Shown here: one piece after another, positions 18,160 to 18,228 of the stretch | Numbering within the stretch: position 1 is the first letter of the stretch | How the letters are laid out: every line of letters starts with the position of its first letter | NCBI GenBank assembly: GCA_003990745.1 | Contig: RBNI01002529.1 | Coordinates: 1 to 18,228 of the forward strand | Reading direction: 5' to 3' | Length of the DNA stretch: 18,228 bases | Source of the DNA: Jimgerdemannia flammicorona | Lineage: Eukaryota; Mucoromycota; Endogonomycetes; Endogonales; Endogonaceae | The notes under the pieces: generated by a model | Seen by the model: only the letters and a program-made list of their open reading frames with translations | What the model was told of the DNA's origin: nothing | Database searches by the model: none | Position numbers and translations under genes: made by a program

Positions 18160-18228
18160 GGGCTTAGGTTGTATAAATAATACTATAGACGTCAGTTAAT
18201 AAAGGGAGTCCAAGTGACTATAAAAAAA
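18160..18228 (+). terminator. 3' UTR, poly(A) signal, hairpin and A-tail of copy C
   Basis: AATAAA is at 18198-18203. AGTC (18207-18210) pairs with GACT (18216-18219) around CAAGT, then AT and seven A residues close the window. The layout matches copies D and E. The tail may continue past the window, so a target-site duplication cannot be seen. Confidence 0.75.

Larger units (their letters stand above)
12518..18228 (+). mobile_element. Copy C: most complete LINE of the family
   Basis: All parts are present in order: 91-nt leader, ORF1 (12609-14483), 33-nt spacer, ORF2 (14517-18159), 69-nt 3' region with AATAAA, hairpin and A7 at the window edge. Total length is about 5.7 kb. It retains more CpG than A or B, has two stops in ORF1, and eight stops plus one frameshift in ORF2, so it is the least decayed copy. 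The AP-type endonuclease, FADD reverse transcriptase and C-terminal zinc motif, with no long terminal repeats, place it among the APE-class LINEs (L1- or Tad1-like). The clade is not decided here. No RNase H domain was recognised. Confidence 0.9.

Noticed and set aside
1..18228. A giant DNA transposon with terminal inverted repeats
   Set aside because: The ends look alike only because both are LINE tails in opposite orientation. No transposase, recombinase or cargo gene was found.

Overview
The window looks like repeat-rich nuclear DNA of a eukaryote, most plausibly a fungus. It consists of decayed copies of one non-LTR (LINE-type) retrotransposon family, an AT-rich tandem-repeat core, and very little else. 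There is no bacterial gene layout, no ribosome-binding sites, and no rRNA, tRNA or CRISPR. The fungal call is an inference. It rests on the style of the reverse transcriptase and on transition-type decay (TGG to TAG or TGA, CGA to TGA) resembling repeat-induced point mutation or methyl-cytosine decay. The genus cannot be read from the sequence.

Layout. Position 1 is the A-tail end of a minus-strand element, and position 18228 is the A-tail end of a plus-strand element. In between lie: (D) a minus-strand chimeric element, about 1-1482, with a LINE 5' end, a LINE-like 3' end and about 1 kb of unrelated sequence inside; a spacer without genes, about 1483-1915; (A) a heavily mutated minus-strand LINE, about 1915-5047, with its 5' end but no reverse transcriptase or 3' end; an AT-rich repeat core, 5048-6960, built from 19-bp and 25-bp repeats and TTATTATT-rich blocks, with a short 5'-truncated LINE tail (E, 5250-about 5410, minus) inside it; (B) a plus-strand LINE, 6961-about 12517, complete at its 5' end but missing the last part of ORF2 and the 3' UTR; and (C) the best copy, 12518-18228, plus strand, with 5' UTR, ORF1, ORF2, 3' UTR and A-tail. 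The LINEs therefore point outward from the AT-rich core, two on each side.

The family. Comparing copies gives a 5' UTR of about 90 nt (91 nt in C and D, 89 nt in A). ORF1 encodes about 624 residues: a Gly/Arg-rich N-terminus, a possible RRM-like middle and an acidic helical C-terminus. It ends in UAG in all three copies that reach it. A 33-nt spacer follows (31 nt in B). ORF2 encodes about 1,210 residues: an AP-type endonuclease (NVNGL, GDFN, SDH), a reverse transcriptase (LDQEKAYD, GVPQGDPLSP, FADD) and a C-terminal CX2CX14HX4C zinc motif. The short 3' UTR has AATAAA and a small hairpin just before the A-tail. ORF1 would bind the RNA, and ORF2 would nick the target and reverse-transcribe. 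Every copy here has several stops or frameshifts, so none is autonomous as read. No confident host gene was found.

Most worth checking: a 3'-terminal hairpin whose arms differ between copies but still pair; the outward-facing LINE arrangement around a tandem-repeat core; the chimeric element D; the loss of 3' rather than 5' ends in A and B; and an open, in-frame 33-nt spacer between ORF1 and ORF2 in A and C, which allows a UAG read-through hypothesis.
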